This document shows, piece after piece, positions 37,048-45,961 of a stretch of 64,000 bases of DNA. Position 1 is the stretch's first letter. Each line of letters begins with the position of its first letter. The position numbers were made by a program, and so were the translations under genes. The notes under the pieces are model-generated. The model searched no databases, had not been told where the DNA came from, and was given only the letters and a program-made list of their open reading frames with translations. Source of the DNA: Aerococcus suis (GTDB lineage: Bacteria; Bacillota; Bacilli; Lactobacillales; Aerococcaceae); assembly GCF_900176325.1 (NCBI RefSeq), contig NZ_FWXK01000002.1, positions 62,001 through 126,000 on the forward strand, read 5' to 3'.

Positions 37048-40000
37048 ATGGCAAATTCTCATGCTGAGGCTTTTCAAGTATTATTAAAACAATTAAATTG
37101 GTCGCCTAACCATGAAATATTCCAAAAAGGCGAAATCAAAAATGTGACAGTACATACACAATCGCGAGTATGGCAGTTTGATTTAAGTTTCGAACGTCGT
37201 CTTCCGGCACCATTATTTAAGGAACTAGAGGAACGATTAGCGAATGATTTTCAACCGGGACGTGCCCATATGCGAGTCATTGTGAGCGAAGAACTCCCAG
37301 TTAATCCAGAAGAAGTTTATGATTATTGGCCTATCATTATTAAACGGTCCAATATTTCAAATGGGTTAACTAACCAAATTTTTAAAAATCAATTACCAAC
37401 GTATGAAAATAATCAGTTTATTATTCGTTGTGATAATGATCAGGTGAAACAAGTCATTGAAAAAAACTATATAGCGGTAGTCAAACAAAATTATCAAATG
37501 GCGGGCTTCCCTGTATTACCTTTTGAAGTAGTGGTGGACGTTGATACAGCTAATGATCGTCAAGATAATTTTCAGGCACGTCAAGACCATTTAATGGAAG
37601 CACAACAAGAGATAGCAAAAGCTGCTAATAAACGTCAACATGAAGCACCAAAACAAAAAGAAGCGGATGTATTACCAAAAGTTAATAAAGTTGCGATTGG
37701 GAAACCAGTCCCTCATGATGAACGTTTACGACCAATGAGCAGTTACGTCGAAGAACAACGTCAAGCGGTTATGGAAGGGGTTGTTTTCGAAGTTGAAATC
37801 AAACAATTACGTACGGGTCGTCAAATTTTAAAAATGAAACTATCAGATTATACGTCAGCCTTTATCGTTCAAATGTTCTCTAAAAATGATCAAGACAAAG
37901 CGATATTTGCTGCTATAAAAACCGGTATGTGGTTACGCGTTAAAGGGGACATCAAAATGGATGACCAATTTGAGCGTGATTTGGTTGTTACAGCGAATAG
38001 TTTTGAAGAAATTCACAAGGAAAAACGTCAAGATACAGCTCCAAAAGGCGAAAAACGAGTTGAACTGCATTTACATACTAATATGAGTATGTTAGATGCG
38101 ACCAATTCAATTACTGACTATGCCAATCAAGCCAAAGCTTGGGGGCATGAAGCAATAGCCGTTACCGACCATTCCGCATTACAAGCCTTTCCTGAAGCGA
38201 GTCAGGCAGCTAAAGATACGGGATTAAAAATGATTTATGGTGTTGAAGCGAATGTTGTTGATGACGGTGTTCCAATTGCCTATAATCCGAGTGATATTGA
38301 ACTCGAAGATGCAACTTATGTTGTTTTTGACGTGGAAACGACGGGGTTATCTGCTGTCTATGATCAAATTATTGAATTAGCAGCAGTAAAAATGCATCGT
38401 GGAAATGTTATTGATCAATTTGAGGAATTTATTAATCCTGGTCATCCTTTAAGTAGCACCACTATTAATTTAACTGGAATTACTGATGCGATGGTGCAAG
38501 ATGCTAAACCGGTTGAAGAGGTAATGCAATCATTTAAAGATTGGACAGATGGCACCATTTTGGTGGCCCATAATGCGAGTTTTGATATGGGATTTTTGAA
38601 TGCGACGTATAAACGTCTAAATATTCCAAAAGCTGAAAATCCAGTGATTGATACTTTGGAATTGTCACGGTTCTTGCATCCACAGATGAAATCCCATCGA
38701 TTAAATACTTTAGCTAAACATTATAATGTCGCTCTTGAACAACATCACCGGGCAGTGTACGACTCAGAAACAACTGGTGCGTTATGCTGGATTTTCTTAA
38801 AAGAAGCGGCTAGTGAACATGATATTACGAACCATAAAGATTTGAATAAACGGGTCGGAGAAGGTGACGCCTATAAACGAACGCGTCCGTTTCATGCCAC
38901 AATTATTGCTAAAAACCAAGATGGATTAAAAGATCTCTTTAAATTAATTTCGGCTTCGAATGTTACTTATTATTATCGGACACCAAGAATTCCACGTTCT
39001 TTATTAAATAAATCGCGTAAAAATTTATTGATAGGTTCAGCTTGTTCAGAAGGAGAGGTTTTTGAAGCTCTTATGCAAAAAGGGCGTCAGGAAGCAATCA
39101 ATAAAGCTAGTTTCTATGATTATCTAGAAATCATGCCTAAGGGAATTTATGAACCGTTAATAAAAGATGAGCTAATTAATGATGAAGAAACATTAGAAAA
39201 TATTATGCGTGAGTTGATTTCTGTCGGAGAAGAAGTTGATCGCCCAGTTGTTGCTACTGGTAACGTTCACTATTTAAATCCGGAAGATAAACCATATCGT
39301 GAAATATTGATTCATTCGATTAAATCAAATCGAACGAAATATTTTCCTGAGGCTCATTTTCGGTCAACTGATGAAATGCTAAACGATTTTGCTTTCTTAG
39401 GGGAAGAAATGGCTCATCAATTAGTTGTTGAAAATTCACAAAAAATTGCGAATCTCATTGAACCCATCGAACCACTAAAAGATAAATTGTATACTCCTAG
39501 TATCGAGGGGTCAGAAGAACAAATTACTGAGATGAGTTATGAGAAAGCTAAAAGTATTTATGGAGAGAATCTCCCTGAAATTATTGAAAAACGATTGAAA
39601 AAAGAATTGTCATCTATTATTGGTAATGGTTTTTCTGTTATTTATTTGATTTCACAAAAATTAGTGAAGAAATCTAATGATGATGGTTATATCGTAGGTA
39701 GTCGGGGATCTGTTGGTTCATCCTTTGTAGCCACTATGATGGGAATTACAGAAGTTAATCCATTAGCTCCTCATTATGTATGCCCCGAATGTCATCATAG
39801 TGAGTTCTTTACGGATGGAAGTGTCGGATCTGGATTTGATTTGCCAGATAAAGAATGCCCACATTGCGGGACTAAAATGAATAAGGACGGTCATGATATT
39901 CCATTTGAAACCTTCTTAGGATTTAAAGGCGATAAAGTTCCCGATATTGATTTGAACTTCTCAGGGGAATATCAACCGAGAGCGCACGCTTATACTAAAG

Positions 40001-41370
40001 TTCTTTTCGGAGAGGATAAAGTCTTTAGGGCAGGAACAATTGGTACTGTTGCTGAAAAAACGGCTTTTGGATATGTCTTAGGTTATGATCGTGATAACAA
40101 CTTAAATTTACGTAAAACGGAGAAAGAATTTTTAGCGCAAGGTGCTACTGGTGTAAAACGGACAACTGGACAACATCCAGGAGGTATTATCGTTATTCCT
40201 GAATATATGGATGTTTATGATTTTACCCCAATTCAATATCCGGCCGATGATCAAAGTGCTGAGTGGCGAACGACTCACTTTGATTTCCATTCTATTCATG
40301 ACAATGTGTTAAAACTTGATATTCTAGGGCACGATGATCCTACAATGATTCGGAAATTACAAGATTTATCAGGCATTGCCCCAACCGACATCCCAGTAGA
40401 TGATCCTTCTGTCTATGAATTATTCAATGGTACTGAAATCTTAGGTGTGACGCCTGAACAAATTTATTCTAAAACAGGGACATTGGGAATCCCTGAATTT
40501 GGGACAGGTTTTACGCGTCAAATGTTAGAAGCAACTAAACCAACTACGTTTGCTGAATTATTACAAATTTCAGGTTTGTCACATGGAACGGACGTGTGGT
40601 TAGGTAATGCTGAAGTTTTAGTTCGAGAAAAAGGGCTACCATTATCTGAAGTCATAGGCTGTCGTGACGATATTATGGTGTATTTATTGCATAAAAATTT
40701 ACCTGAATCGGATGCGTTCCAAATTATGGAAAAAGTTCGGAAAGGTAAAGGATTATCAGATGAACATAAAGCGATTATGCGAGAACATGATGTTCCAGAA
40801 TGGTACCTAGAATCCTGTGAAAAAATTAAATATATGTTCCCTAAAGCTCATGCGGCAGCTTATGTTTTGAATGCTATGCGTGTTGCGTGGTTTAAAGTTC
40901 ATCATCCCATTTGGTATTATTGTGCCTTTTTAAGTGTTCGTGCAACTGACTTCGATCTTGAAGCAATGACAAACGGATTACAAGCTACTAAAGCACGAAT
41001 TGAAGAGATTCGTAACAAAGGGAATGACGCTAGCAATAAAGAGAAACAAACATTAGTTATTTTAGAGATTGTAAACGAAATGCAAGAACGTGGTATCGAG
41101 ATGAAAATGGTTGATGTGGAAAAATCTGATGCTATGGCGTTTGAAATTATAGATGATCATACACTATTAGCGCCATTCCGTGCCGTAGATGGTTTAGGAA
41201 ATAATGTTGCCAAACAAATTGTCAAAGCCAGAGAAGAGTCGCCATTCTTATCTAAAGAAGATTTACAAAAACGGGGCAAAGTATCTAAGTCATTAATAGA
41301 ATATATGAGTGAACAACATATGCTAGATAATTTACCTGATCAAAATCAATTAAGTTTATTTGATTTTTAA
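37048..41370 (+). CDS. polC: DNA polymerase III PolC-type alpha subunit
   Basis: PolC is the main replicative polymerase of low-GC Gram-positives, with a built-in proofreading exonuclease. In order: an N-terminal domain (1-220), an OB fold near 230-330, a PHP domain starting HLHTNMSMLD near 340 that is split by the exonuclease with VVFDVETTGLS near 424, a four-cysteine zinc motif (CPEC...CPHC) near 911-945, and the polymerase from PDIDLNFSGEYQ near 965 to the end. It is 1440 aa from ATG 37048 with AAGGAGG five bases upstream. Upstream in-frame codons belong to the rseP-polC gap. A strong terminator follows. Confidence 0.97.
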   Translation: MANSHAEAFQVLLKQLNWSPNHEIFQKGEIKNVTVHTQSRVWQFDLSFERRLPAPLFKELEERLANDFQPGRAHMRVIVSEELPVNPEEVYDYWPIIIKRSNISNGLTNQIFKNQLPTYENNQFIIRCDNDQVKQVIEKNYIAVVKQNYQMAGFPVLPFEVVVDVDTANDRQDNFQARQDHLMEAQQEIAKAANKRQHEAPKQKEADVLPKVNKVAIGKPVPHDERLRPMSSYVEEQRQAVMEGVVFEVEIKQLRTGRQILKMKLSDYTSAFIVQMFSKNDQDKAIFAAIKTGMWLRVKGDIKMDDQFERDLVVTANSFEEIHKEKRQDTAPKGEKRVELHLHTNMSMLDATNSITDYANQAKAWGHEAIAVTDHSALQAFPEASQAAKDTGLKMIYGVEANVVDDGVPIAYNPSDIELEDATYVVFDVETTGLSAVYDQIIELAAVKMHRGNVIDQFEEFINPGHPLSSTTINLTGITDAMVQDAKPVEEVMQSFKDWTDGTILVAHNASFDMGFLNATYKRLNIPKAENPVIDTLELSRFLHPQMKSHRLNTLAKHYNVALEQHHRAVYDSETTGALCWIFLKEAASEHDITNHKDLNKRVGEGDAYKRTRPFHATIIAKNQDGLKDLFKLISASNVTYYYRTPRIPRSLLNKSRKNLLIGSACSEGEVFEALMQKGRQEAINKASFYDYLEIMPKGIYEPLIKDELINDEETLENIMRELISVGEEVDRPVVATGNVHYLNPEDKPYREILIHSIKSNRTKYFPEAHFRSTDEMLNDFAFLGEEMAHQLVVENSQKIANLIEPIEPLKDKLYTPSIEGSEEQITEMSYEKAKSIYGENLPEIIEKRLKKELSSIIGNGFSVIYLISQKLVKKSNDDGYIVGSRGSVGSSFVATMMGITEVNPLAPHYVCPECHHSEFFTDGSVGSGFDLPDKECPHCGTKMNKDGHDIPFETFLGFKGDKVPDIDLNFSGEYQPRAHAYTKVLFGEDKVFRAGTIGTVAEKTAFGYVLGYDRDNNLNLRKTEKEFLAQGATGVKRTTGQHPGGIIVIPEYMDVYDFTPIQYPADDQSAEWRTTHFDFHSIHDNVLKLDILGHDDPTMIRKLQDLSGIAPTDIPVDDPSVYELFNGTEILGVTPEQIYSKTGTLGIPEFGTGFTRQMLEATKPTTFAELLQISGLSHGTDVWLGNAEVLVREKGLPLSEVIGCRDDIMVYLLHKNLPESDAFQIMEKVRKGKGLSDEHKAIMREHDVPEWYLESCEKIKYMFPKAHAAAYVLNAMRVAWFKVHHPIWYYCAFLSVRATDFDLEAMTNGLQATKARIEEIRNKGNDASNKEKQTLVILEIVNEMQERGIEMKMVDVEKSDAMAFEIIDDHTLLAPFRAVDGLGNNVAKQIVKAREESPFLSKEDLQKRGKVSKSLIEYMSEQHMLDNLPDQNQLSLFDF

Positions 41371-41382
41371 AAATGATTGTTT

Positions 41383-41416
41383 AAGAGATATTGGGAAGAT
41401 CCAATATCTCTTTTTT
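41383..41416 (+). terminator. Intrinsic terminator after polC
   Basis: AAGAGATATTGG (41383-41394) pairs with CCAATATCTCTT (41401-41412), followed by six T. It ends the uppS-polC run. Confidence 0.92.
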
Positions 41417-41437
41417 GTTTTACTAGTAATGCCAGTT

Positions 41438-41477
41438 ATTGCAATAAATTTACAATAATTGCAATCTATTATAAAAT
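41438..41477 (+). promoter_or_regulatory. Promoter with two ATTGCAAT palindromes before the DUF1538 gene
   Basis: TTTACA (41449-41454) and TAAAAT (41472-41477) are 17 bases apart. The self-complementary octamer ATTGCAAT occurs twice, at 41438-41445 just upstream of the -35 and at 41458-41465 in the spacer. Their centres are 20 bases apart, about two helical turns, so a dimeric regulator could bind both on one DNA face. Candidate operator; the regulator is unknown. Confidence 0.5.
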
Positions 41478-41539
41478 AGAAGAGATGTCAGACAATTTTT
41501 GTTTATTTTGAAGCAAAAATAAAAAAAAGGAGGAGTTTA

Positions 41540-43009
41540 ATGGATTTACTGGTTGATAAGTTTAAAGAAGTCTTATCATCGGTTTTACCTATTGTGATTA
41601 TTGTGATGCTGTTATCTTTCACAATTGTCGACGTTGCCCAAGATATGATGCTTCGTTTTATTATCGGAGCTATCTTATTAATTTTTGGGTTGACTATTTT
41701 TCTATTTGGTATCGATGTTGGGATGCAACTAATTGGAGATAATTTAGGTCGGTTTATGAGTACCCAAACTCGTAATAGTATTGTTATGTTCATCGCCTTT
41801 TTGGTAGGATTTGCAGCGACAGTTGCAGAACCCGATTTGCTCATTTTGGGTGGGCAGATAGCCGATGCGACAGGAGGAACGTTTTCAGAAACGTTTATTG
41901 TCGGCATTGTTTCAATAGGAGTTGGATTAATGATTGCCCTAGGTGTTCTACGATTAATTAAAAGTTTTGGTATTAAATACTTTTTCTTAATTATTTATGC
42001 CTTAATTGCCGTTTTGGCATTACTTTCCACAAATGAATTTATGGCTATGGCGTTTGATGCTTCTGGAGCAACAACTGGTGCCTTAACTACTCCTTTTATA
42101 CTAGCTATTGGAGCGAGTGTTTCTAATAGTAAAGGGGGAGCCAGTGCGAGTGATGATTCGTTTGGGTTAGTTGGTGCGATGAGTACAGGACCTATTCTAG
42201 CCGTATTATTACTGTCATTAATTCAAAAAGGTGGATTCCAAGGTTCAGGGGATGCTTATCAATATACTGAAGGAATTTTTTCACCTTTTATTCATGCTAT
42301 TGGGGAGACATTATTTGAATCTCTCATTGCTTTAGCGCCAATTTTAGTTATTTTTCTAATTATTAATTACCTTTCACTTAAAATATCAAAGCAACGATTA
42401 AAAGATATTTTTAAAGGGGTTGTCTATACGTTACTTGGATTAACCGTTTTCCTAATTGGTGTTAATCAAGGCTTTATGGACATGGGAAGATTTTTAGCAA
42501 CAGAGTTAGCTAATGATCACCAAAACTTGTTACCAATTATTGCGCTAGTGATGGGATTAGTAGTCGTTTTAGCTGAACCTGCTGTTCATGTTCTAGGTGA
42601 GCAAGTTGAAGATGTCACTGGTGGATATATCAATAGTAAGTTATTGATGGGAGCGTTATCCATTGGTGTTGGATTAGCATTAACATTCTCAATGTTACGA
42701 ATTATGATTCCAGGGTTACAATTATGGCACTTTTTATTACCTGGTTTTTCTATTGCATTGATACTCGCTTTCTTCGTTCCAGATTTATTTACTGGTCTTT
42801 CCTTTGATGCTGGTGGCGTCGCTAGTGGTCCAATGACCGCAACGTTTATATTAGCCTTCTCACAAGGAGTAGCGGACACTTTACCTCAAGCAGATGTCTT
42901 GGTCGATGGATTTGGTGTGATTGCAATGGTTGCCATGACCCCTATTATTATGGTACAAATATTAGGATTGATTTTTAAATTGAGAACTCGTAAAGTAGGT
43001 ATGGATTAA
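41540..43009 (+). CDS. DUF1538 membrane protein with internal duplication
   Basis: A 489-aa integral membrane protein of the DUF1538 family, with about a dozen hydrophobic segments and no signal peptide. It is two repeats about 250 residues apart. E97 in VAEPDLLILG matches E346 in LAEPAVHVLG, both followed by an aspartate-TGG or ADATGG element. FDASGATTG at 172-180 matches FDAGGVASG at 422-430, and each repeat ends with a TGPI/TPII helix. Buried glutamate, aspartate and glycine-rich breaks suggest a transporter or channel with inverted or tandem repeats. AAAGGAGGAG precedes the ATG. A tandem PII-like gene follows after 19 bases, so PII control of transport is inferred. Confidence 0.88.
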   Translation: MDLLVDKFKEVLSSVLPIVIIVMLLSFTIVDVAQDMMLRFIIGAILLIFGLTIFLFGIDVGMQLIGDNLGRFMSTQTRNSIVMFIAFLVGFAATVAEPDLLILGGQIADATGGTFSETFIVGIVSIGVGLMIALGVLRLIKSFGIKYFFLIIYALIAVLALLSTNEFMAMAFDASGATTGALTTPFILAIGASVSNSKGGASASDDSFGLVGAMSTGPILAVLLLSLIQKGGFQGSGDAYQYTEGIFSPFIHAIGETLFESLIALAPILVIFLIINYLSLKISKQRLKDIFKGVVYTLLGLTVFLIGVNQGFMDMGRFLATELANDHQNLLPIIALVMGLVVVLAEPAVHVLGEQVEDVTGGYINSKLLMGALSIGVGLALTFSMLRIMIPGLQLWHFLLPGFSIALILAFFVPDLFTGLSFDAGGVASGPMTATFILAFSQGVADTLPQADVLVDGFGVIAMVAMTPIIMVQILGLIFKLRTRKVGMD

Positions 43010-43028
43010 TTGGGAAAGGAGATGCACG

Positions 43029-43679
43029 GTGGATTATCCAGTAGTATTACTTGGTATTGTTAAAGACGGCCAAGGAAGTAAATTTTTACAAGCATGTAAA
43101 GACGGTGGATCAACAGGTGGAACCGTGTTACGAGGACTAGGAACAATTGGCAATAAAGTCATGAATATTCTAGGTCTTCATGATCGACGGAATGAAGTTA
43201 TTCTGACGATTGTCCCGAATGAACTTGAAGATTCACTGCATCAATTGATTTCAAAACGTCTGCATATGGACAAGCATGGACAAGGCGTTTTGTTCTCTTT
43301 AGCAGCAACTAGTTTGATCGGTAACCATGGAAAAGACTATCAATTTCAAGAAAGTGAGGAAAATATGGCGGATCATCAAGTGATTATAACGATTGTTGAT
43401 CGTGAATTTGGAGACGATGTTGTGGCGGCAGGTAGAGAAGCAGGCGCTCGAGGAGCAACTATTTTACATGGTCGAGGCACAGGATCACGTGAAGTCTCTA
43501 AACTCTTTCATGTGAATATTGAACCTGAGAAAGAAGTTGTACTAATGGTTGTCGATGGTGATAAAACAAAAACTATCTCTGACAATATTGTTAAGGAATT
43601 AGATATTCGTGCAAAAGGAAAAGGCTTATTGTTCACGATGGGTGTCAATCAAACAACAGGGCTTTACGAAGCGGACTAA
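43029..43679 (+). CDS. Tandem PII-like (GlnB-fold) regulator
   Basis: PII proteins are trimeric sensors that block or open membrane transporters. This 216-aa chain holds two PII-like domains, about 1-101 and 113-216, joined by an acidic linker. Each has the GGSTGGTVLRG or AGARGATILHG turn and ends with GQGVLFSL or GKGLLFTMGV, the strand that closes the nucleotide cleft in the family. The GTG start has AAGGAG seven bases upstream. Codon 113 is an ATG (43365) preceded by GTGAGGA, so the second domain could also be made alone as 104 aa. Co-transcribed with the DUF1538 gene. Ligand unknown. Confidence 0.85.
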   Translation: MDYPVVLLGIVKDGQGSKFLQACKDGGSTGGTVLRGLGTIGNKVMNILGLHDRRNEVILTIVPNELEDSLHQLISKRLHMDKHGQGVLFSLAATSLIGNHGKDYQFQESEENMADHQVIITIVDREFGDDVVAAGREAGARGATILHGRGTGSREVSKLFHVNIEPEKEVVLMVVDGDKTKTISDNIVKELDIRAKGKGLLFTMGVNQTTGLYEAD

Positions 43680-43691
43680 GAGATGGATATC

Positions 43692-43720
43692 TTGCACGTT
43701 AGGTGTTAATGTGATATATT
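43692..43720 (+). promoter_or_regulatory. Promoter of the rimP-nusA-infB operon
   Basis: TTGCAC (43692-43697) and TATATT (43715-43720) are exactly 17 bases apart. It lies between the PII gene and a strong hairpin, so all transcripts from it must pass that hairpin before rimP. Confidence 0.6.
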
Positions 43721-43743
43721 ATTAACTGATTAATGACCACATG

Positions 43744-43772
43744 AGAGTGAGCGGGGACGCTCACTCTTTTTC
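43744..43772 (+). terminator. Terminator/attenuator in the rimP leader
   Basis: AGAGTGAGCG (43744-43753) pairs with CGCTCACTCT (43758-43767) around GGGA, followed by five T. It would end the DUF1538-PII transcript and can also attenuate the operon that contains nusA, whose product promotes intrinsic termination. Confidence 0.8.
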
Positions 43773-43809
43773 ATGAATTAAGTATCTAAAGAATGAAATG
43801 GAGGATAAT

Positions 43810-44283
43810 ATGGCAAAAATAGTGGAGCAAATCAAGCCGTTAATCGAACCAACATTAACTGAATTAGGCTATACGCTTTATGACATTGAATATGTTAAAG
43901 AAGGAAAAGCTTGGTATTTACGGATATATATTGATAAACCAGGTGGCGTAACTTTGGAAGACTGTGTTTCAGCAAGTGAACACGTTTCTGAAGTCATTGA
44001 TGAAACGGCTGATAGCATCATTAAAGGTGCCTATTATCTAGAAGTTTCCTCTCCTGGAGCTGAACGGCCATTAAAAACAGCTGCTGACGTTGAAGCGGCG
44101 ATTGGTAAATGGGTATACGCATCATTTTATCAATCAATTGATGGTGAAAAAGACATTCAAGGTCGTTTACTCGAAGCGAATGATGATTACTACGTTATTG
44201 AGAAAAAAGTAAAAACGCGCCGTCAATCAGTAGAGATTCCAAAATCACAAGTTTCTTTAATTCGCTTAGCGATTGAGTTGTAG
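43810..44283 (+). CDS. rimP: Ribosome maturation factor RimP
   Basis: RimP helps assemble the 30S subunit. The 157-aa protein has the N-terminal alpha/beta domain (WYLRIYIDKPGGVTLEDC near 34-51, with the SSPGAERPL motif near 79-87) and a C-terminal Sm-like barrel. ATG 43810 has GGAGG five bases upstream; an in-frame ATG at 43798 lies before that site and is unlikely. It is the first gene of the conserved rimP-nusA-ylxR-ylxQ-infB-rbfA operon, 14 bases before nusA. Confidence 0.95.
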   Translation: MAKIVEQIKPLIEPTLTELGYTLYDIEYVKEGKAWYLRIYIDKPGGVTLEDCVSASEHVSEVIDETADSIIKGAYYLEVSSPGAERPLKTAADVEAAIGKWVYASFYQSIDGEKDIQGRLLEANDDYYVIEKKVKTRRQSVEIPKSQVSLIRLAIEL

Positions 44284-44297
44284 AAAGAGGGAAGATA

Positions 44298-45653
44298 ATG
44301 AGTAAAGAATTACTAAATGCTTTAGATATTCTTCAAGAAGAAAAAGGGATTTCACCTGAAGTTGTGGTTGATGCTTTGGAAACAGCTTTGATTACAGCTT
44401 ATAAACGAAATTATCAACAAGCACAAAATGTTGAAGTTGTCTTTGATGAGAAAAAAGGGAATTTTAAAATTTTTGCTATAAAAGAAGTTGTTGATATGGT
44501 TCTAGACTCACAATTAGAAGTATCACTTGAAGATGCCCATAAAATTAACCCAGCTTATGAAATTGGGGATACGATTAAATTTGAAGTGACACCGTCTGAT
44601 TTTGGTCGGATTGCTGCTCAAACAGCAAAACAAGTGGTTATGCAACGAGTTCGTGAAGCAGAACGTAGCATTATTTATGAAGAGTTTATTGACTATGAAG
44701 ATGATTTGTTATCAGGAGTTGTTGAACGTCAAGACCGCCGTTATGTTTACGTTAATTTAGGTAAAATTGAAGCGGTATTAACTCCTGAAGGACAAATTCC
44801 AGGTGAAACGTTCCAAGCTCATGACCGTATTCAAGTGTATATTGAACGAGTAGAAAATACGACGAAAGGCCCACAAATTTATGTCAGCCGCAGTCATCCT
44901 AATTTATTAAAACGATTATTTGAACAAGAAGTTCCAGAAATTTATGATGGTACGGTGGAAATTAAATCAATTGCTCGTGAGGCAGGAGATCGTTCAAAAG
45001 TAGCTGTCTATTCAAATGATCCAAATATTGACCCAGTAGGTACGTGTGTTGGTCCACGTGGTCAACGTGTTCAAGCTGTTGTCAATGAATTAAAAAATGA
45101 AAACATGGATATTATTGAGTGGAATGAAGACCCTGCTGTTTTCATTAGTAATGCATTGAACCCAGCTGAGGTACTTGATGTTCATTTTGTTCCAAATGAA
45201 AAATCATGCATCGTTGTTGTTCCTGACAATCATTTATCATTAGCAATTGGAAAACGAGGTCAAAATGCTCGTTTAGCAGCGAAACTAACCAATCACAAGA
45301 TTGATATTAAATCGGAATCCGATTTTGCTGAGTATCAATTAACTGATGAGTATCAAGATCTTTTCTTCCCAGCTGAAGATTTAAAAGAAGAGTCAGCAGA
45401 AGATGCTGCAAATGTTGCGGAAGATGTTCCTGAAGAATCATTAGTAGATGTGGCAGATGAAGTTGAAGCCATTGAAGATGCAAGTGAAAACGAAGTAGAA
45501 GCAATGTTAGATAATGAAGATATTTCTGAAGGAAACTACGATCCTGAAGATGTCGAAGACGTCATTGATGAGTTTGATAATGATTCAGAACAATCATATG
45601 ATGATTTAGTAGCTGCTTACGATAATCCAGACCTTGATAAGGATATCGACTAG
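44298..45653 (+). CDS. nusA: Transcription termination/antitermination factor NusA
   Basis: NusA binds RNA polymerase and modulates pausing and termination. Domains: N-terminal polymerase-binding part (about 1-125), S1 (about 133-200, YVYVNLGKIEAVL) and two KH domains (VGTCVGPRGQRVQ near 250 and LAIGKRGQNARLA near 315). The last 100 residues are an acidic low-complexity tail, making it 451 aa against about 370 in Bacillus. That tail is common in lactic acid bacteria. The start has AAAGAGGGAAG upstream. The leader hairpin at 43744-43772 could give feedback by NusA-stimulated termination. Confidence 0.96.
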   Translation: MSKELLNALDILQEEKGISPEVVVDALETALITAYKRNYQQAQNVEVVFDEKKGNFKIFAIKEVVDMVLDSQLEVSLEDAHKINPAYEIGDTIKFEVTPSDFGRIAAQTAKQVVMQRVREAERSIIYEEFIDYEDDLLSGVVERQDRRYVYVNLGKIEAVLTPEGQIPGETFQAHDRIQVYIERVENTTKGPQIYVSRSHPNLLKRLFEQEVPEIYDGTVEIKSIAREAGDRSKVAVYSNDPNIDPVGTCVGPRGQRVQAVVNELKNENMDIIEWNEDPAVFISNALNPAEVLDVHFVPNEKSCIVVVPDNHLSLAIGKRGQNARLAAKLTNHKIDIKSESDFAEYQLTDEYQDLFFPAEDLKEESAEDAANVAEDVPEESLVDVADEVEAIEDASENEVEAMLDNEDISEGNYDPEDVEDVIDEFDNDSEQSYDDLVAAYDNPDLDKDID

Positions 45654-45664
45654 GAGGGATTGGA

Positions 45665-45961
45665 ATGAAACAGCGCAAAATTCCAATGCGTAAATGTGTC
45701 ATTGCGAATGAGATGTTTCCTAAAAAGGAACTCGTTCGCATCGTCCGTACACCGGAAGGAAACGTCGAAATTGATCCAAGTGGTAAGCAAAACGGACGCG
45801 GTGCTTATATCTCTCTAAATCCAGAAATGGTTCAAAAAGCATGGGATAAGCACCTCTTAGATCGTCATTTAAATGTGACCATTAGTGATGAATTTTATGA
45901 AGAATTGAAAGCATATGTTGCTCACCAAAAGGCCCGCCAAGAGTTATTTGCTAATGAATAA
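45665..45961 (+). CDS. ylxR: YlxR-family protein (RnpM)
   Basis: A 98-aa basic protein with the YlxR signature: RKCVIANEMFPKKELVRIVRTPEG near 9-32, then GRGAYIS near 44-50. In Bacillus the homologue has been reported to bind RNase P RNA and to lower its activity (RnpM). GAGGGA precedes the ATG, 11 bases after nusA. It overlaps ylxQ by eight bases. Confidence 0.93.
   Translation: MKQRKIPMRKCVIANEMFPKKELVRIVRTPEGNVEIDPSGKQNGRGAYISLNPEMVQKAWDKHLLDRHLNVTISDEFYEELKAYVAHQKARQELFANE

Noticed and set aside
41503-41907. 134-codon minus-strand frame across the DUF1538 gene
   Set aside because: It is the complement of a membrane-protein gene with good start, ribosome site and family match. The reverse frame has low-complexity composition and no ribosome site.
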